A stretch of DNA of 64,000 bases, from positions 17,918,001 through 17,982,000 of the forward strand of contig NC_083567.1 of NCBI RefSeq assembly GCF_019925205.1. Reading direction: 5' to 3'. The DNA is from Metopolophium dirhodum (lineage: Eukaryota; Arthropoda; Insecta; Hemiptera; Aphididae). This document shows, one piece after another, positions 62,187 to 64,000 of this stretch (position 1 is the stretch's first letter; each line of letters begins with the position of its first letter). Made by a program: the position numbers and the translations under genes. The notes beneath the pieces were generated by a model. It made no database searches. It had not been told where the DNA came from and was given only the letters and a program-made list of their open reading frames with translations.

Positions 62187-63654
62187 ATGTTGGTAGGTAC
62201 CTTACGGTATATAACAATCTTACTACCTAGTTCTAGTTACTATGACGTATTTTTTTTCGTAAATTAAGTTATTTCTTGAGTTACATAACAATACGGTTCG
62301 TTTGTAGACCATATTTAATTATTTACCTATGTATTATATACGCATTATTTTGTATTTATACATAGGATTATCGGCTTATATAACATAAAATATCGATAAT
62401 TTATCGTATTGCTGTTTTGGGATGTTAATAATTTGATTCGGTCACAACCATACATGTATTTTAGGTTAAGGCCTTTTAAATTATGAGACTTTCATGATAA
62501 ATTACTGTTTTATATAAATTAAGTATGAATAATTGTTGATGTGTACAATCATATGGTAATTTACTAATGAATTTAAATTTAACATATCCGGATTAAAGTG
62601 ACTTACTCAATAACGAGGTACAGCAAAGCGAATACTCAGGTTTTTAAGTTTGTTCGTATCCGTTTAATTTTTATTATTGGTAGTGCGTGCTTTTCTCTAG
62701 GTATACCAATATTGTTATACTCCCTGACCTCTTAAGCAATTTACTTGTTTGTTAACTCCAATAGAACTCGTTAAATAAGTTATCCATTCACATCAAAGTC
62801 TTAATACCGATTGTCAGTGGTCAAAAATATCTTGTGAAAATAAATAGCATAGTTTATTAAATATTCATTAAAACGTATTATTCAATGTGACTTTAGTAGA
62901 ATGTGACCGGCTTGGTTTTATATATGTATATAATATTATGTGTTGATTTTAAATTGATACATTTTACACTTAATATAAATTAATAATGATAATAAATTCA
63001 AATTTTAAATCAGGCAATCGTTAAGAGTAACGTATAAAAACAAAATGTTTGTGTAATATATAACGTACTATTTCAACAAATAAATGTCATATAACATTAT
63101 CTTAAGATTGTTGAAGTTGCATTACAGTTTGCATATTAATTTTAAGTCCTTGCTCGCATCGTTTAATTAAAATTGTGTAGCTTATCTAAATAATCCAAAC
63201 ACAACATTTCATAGTTGTATACCATATTATGTTTTAGTTTTTAATGAATTAATTCAATATGCGTATGACTACTGAATACTGATTATGATAATCCATTATT
63301 TTTATACATCCTTACTATGATGCACTCTGATCCATGTTGAATTGAATATCTTAAAGGTGAAACGGATTAATCGGTAAATCGTAAATACACATATTTAACT
63401 ATAATCGTCTTAGGGATGTAGGGGTTTACCGAAAAGGATTTTATTGAGAGGCCAAAGTTGGTAATTTGGCCAACCCTAAAAATTGATCCAGGACAACTTG
63501 TTTTTGTTATTTTTTTATTATATGAGTAAATAACAAATTCATGTTGTAATACTTAATCTCAAAAAAATACGCATTAGCGTTAATTAGGTATAAAAAAAAG
63601 GTTGACAAGAGGGAACCGGTCTGCTATACAGTTGTAGTGATTTACTATAATAAA
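62187..63654. other. AT-rich non-coding sequence
   Basis: No gene. Weak repeat A fragments may lie at 62600-62640 (CAATAACGAGGTACAGCAAAG) and 63590-63640 (GGTCTGCTATACAGTTGTAG). A perfect short inverted repeat, GGCCAAA...TTTGGCC, occurs at about 63452-63473. Confidence 0.45.
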
Positions 63655-63943
63655 GGGGTCGCGATCGACTGGTCGATCATTAAAGGAATATTGAGCGATA
63701 GTATAAAAATTAACTATACCAATATCTGCTGTTCACGCGCGCAATCATAAAGATTAATACTTAACACACTTAAACGCTTTATATACAAAGTAAAGTATTT
63801 ATTAGTAAAATAAAACACAATTTTCCTATGGAGAAATAATAAAAGAAAATTATTATGATGCATTTAAATAAATGTAAAATAATATACCTAAACAATAATA
63901 GTGATCGATCACCAGTTATTTAAAATTTTTAATAATATACCCC
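63655..63943. mobile_element. Possible TIR element near the right edge
   Basis: The left end reads GGGGTCGCGATCGACTGGTC followed by GATCA. Near the right end GTGATCGATCACCAGTT, read in reverse, gives AACTGGTGATCGATCAC, and the segment closes with CCCC (GGGG in reverse). The left sequence contains GATCGAC-TG-GTCGATC and the right a perfect 12-bp palindrome (63901-63912). This resembles the ends of a small DNA transposon, but no target-site duplication is visible. Confidence 0.3.
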
Positions 63944-64000
63944 ACTTGTTTGATTAGGCTACTCTTGTAATGGATGTGTTAAATTAGAATGATTTTGATA
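63944..64000. other. Window end, nothing recognised
   Basis: The last bases are AT-rich with no identifiable feature. Confidence 0.5.

Overview
The window reads as animal nuclear DNA, most likely from an aphid or close relative. It is strongly AT-rich, full of short A/T runs and TAGGTACCTA-type words that are common in aphid genomes, and interrupted by a few GC- and CpG-rich islands. It has no bacterial-style gene packing, operons, rRNA operon or CRISPR array. I found no complete protein-coding gene. The organism call is an inference from composition and repeat content.

Layout. 1-6338 is AT-rich non-coding DNA. 6339-7360 is a CpG-rich block that ends in the best candidate coding exon, a plus-strand first exon with a poly-alanine run and a splice donor at 7361. 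The AT-rich sequence after it looks like the start of a long intron. Further CpG-rich blocks at about 25590-26242, 31381-33240, 50880-52170 and (weaker) 59490-59900 look like promoter or 5'-exon regions. Two of them carry good splice-donor motifs: plus strand at 26243, minus strand at 31708.

Most recognisable content is mobile-element debris. Four SINEs have a tRNA-like head (23432, 40908, 42897 and 43719) and one SINE has a 5S-rRNA-like head (55981); all share a similar 3' tail. Two small hAT-type elements have clear 8-bp target-site duplications (8048-8406 and 61612-62178). There is also a 115-bp hAT-like element (29313), a fold-back element with arms over 110 bp (50399-50823), and a possible TIR element at the right edge (63655-63943). 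A family here called repeat A occurs at 14203, 21895, 35754, 39297, 43423 and 60730. Decayed coding remnants are a jockey-like LINE reverse transcriptase (57295-57877) and a Tc1/mariner-type transposase (about 60090-60600, minus).

Two larger structures need explanation: an inverted repeat with arms of about 400 bp, 3.3 kb apart (35602-36008 and 39313-39708), and a diverged tandem array at 45345-46980 whose copies keep a core of about 100 bp that is open on both strands. The genes do not form a pathway. The window is best seen as intron or intergenic sequence around one or more genes whose main exons lie outside it.
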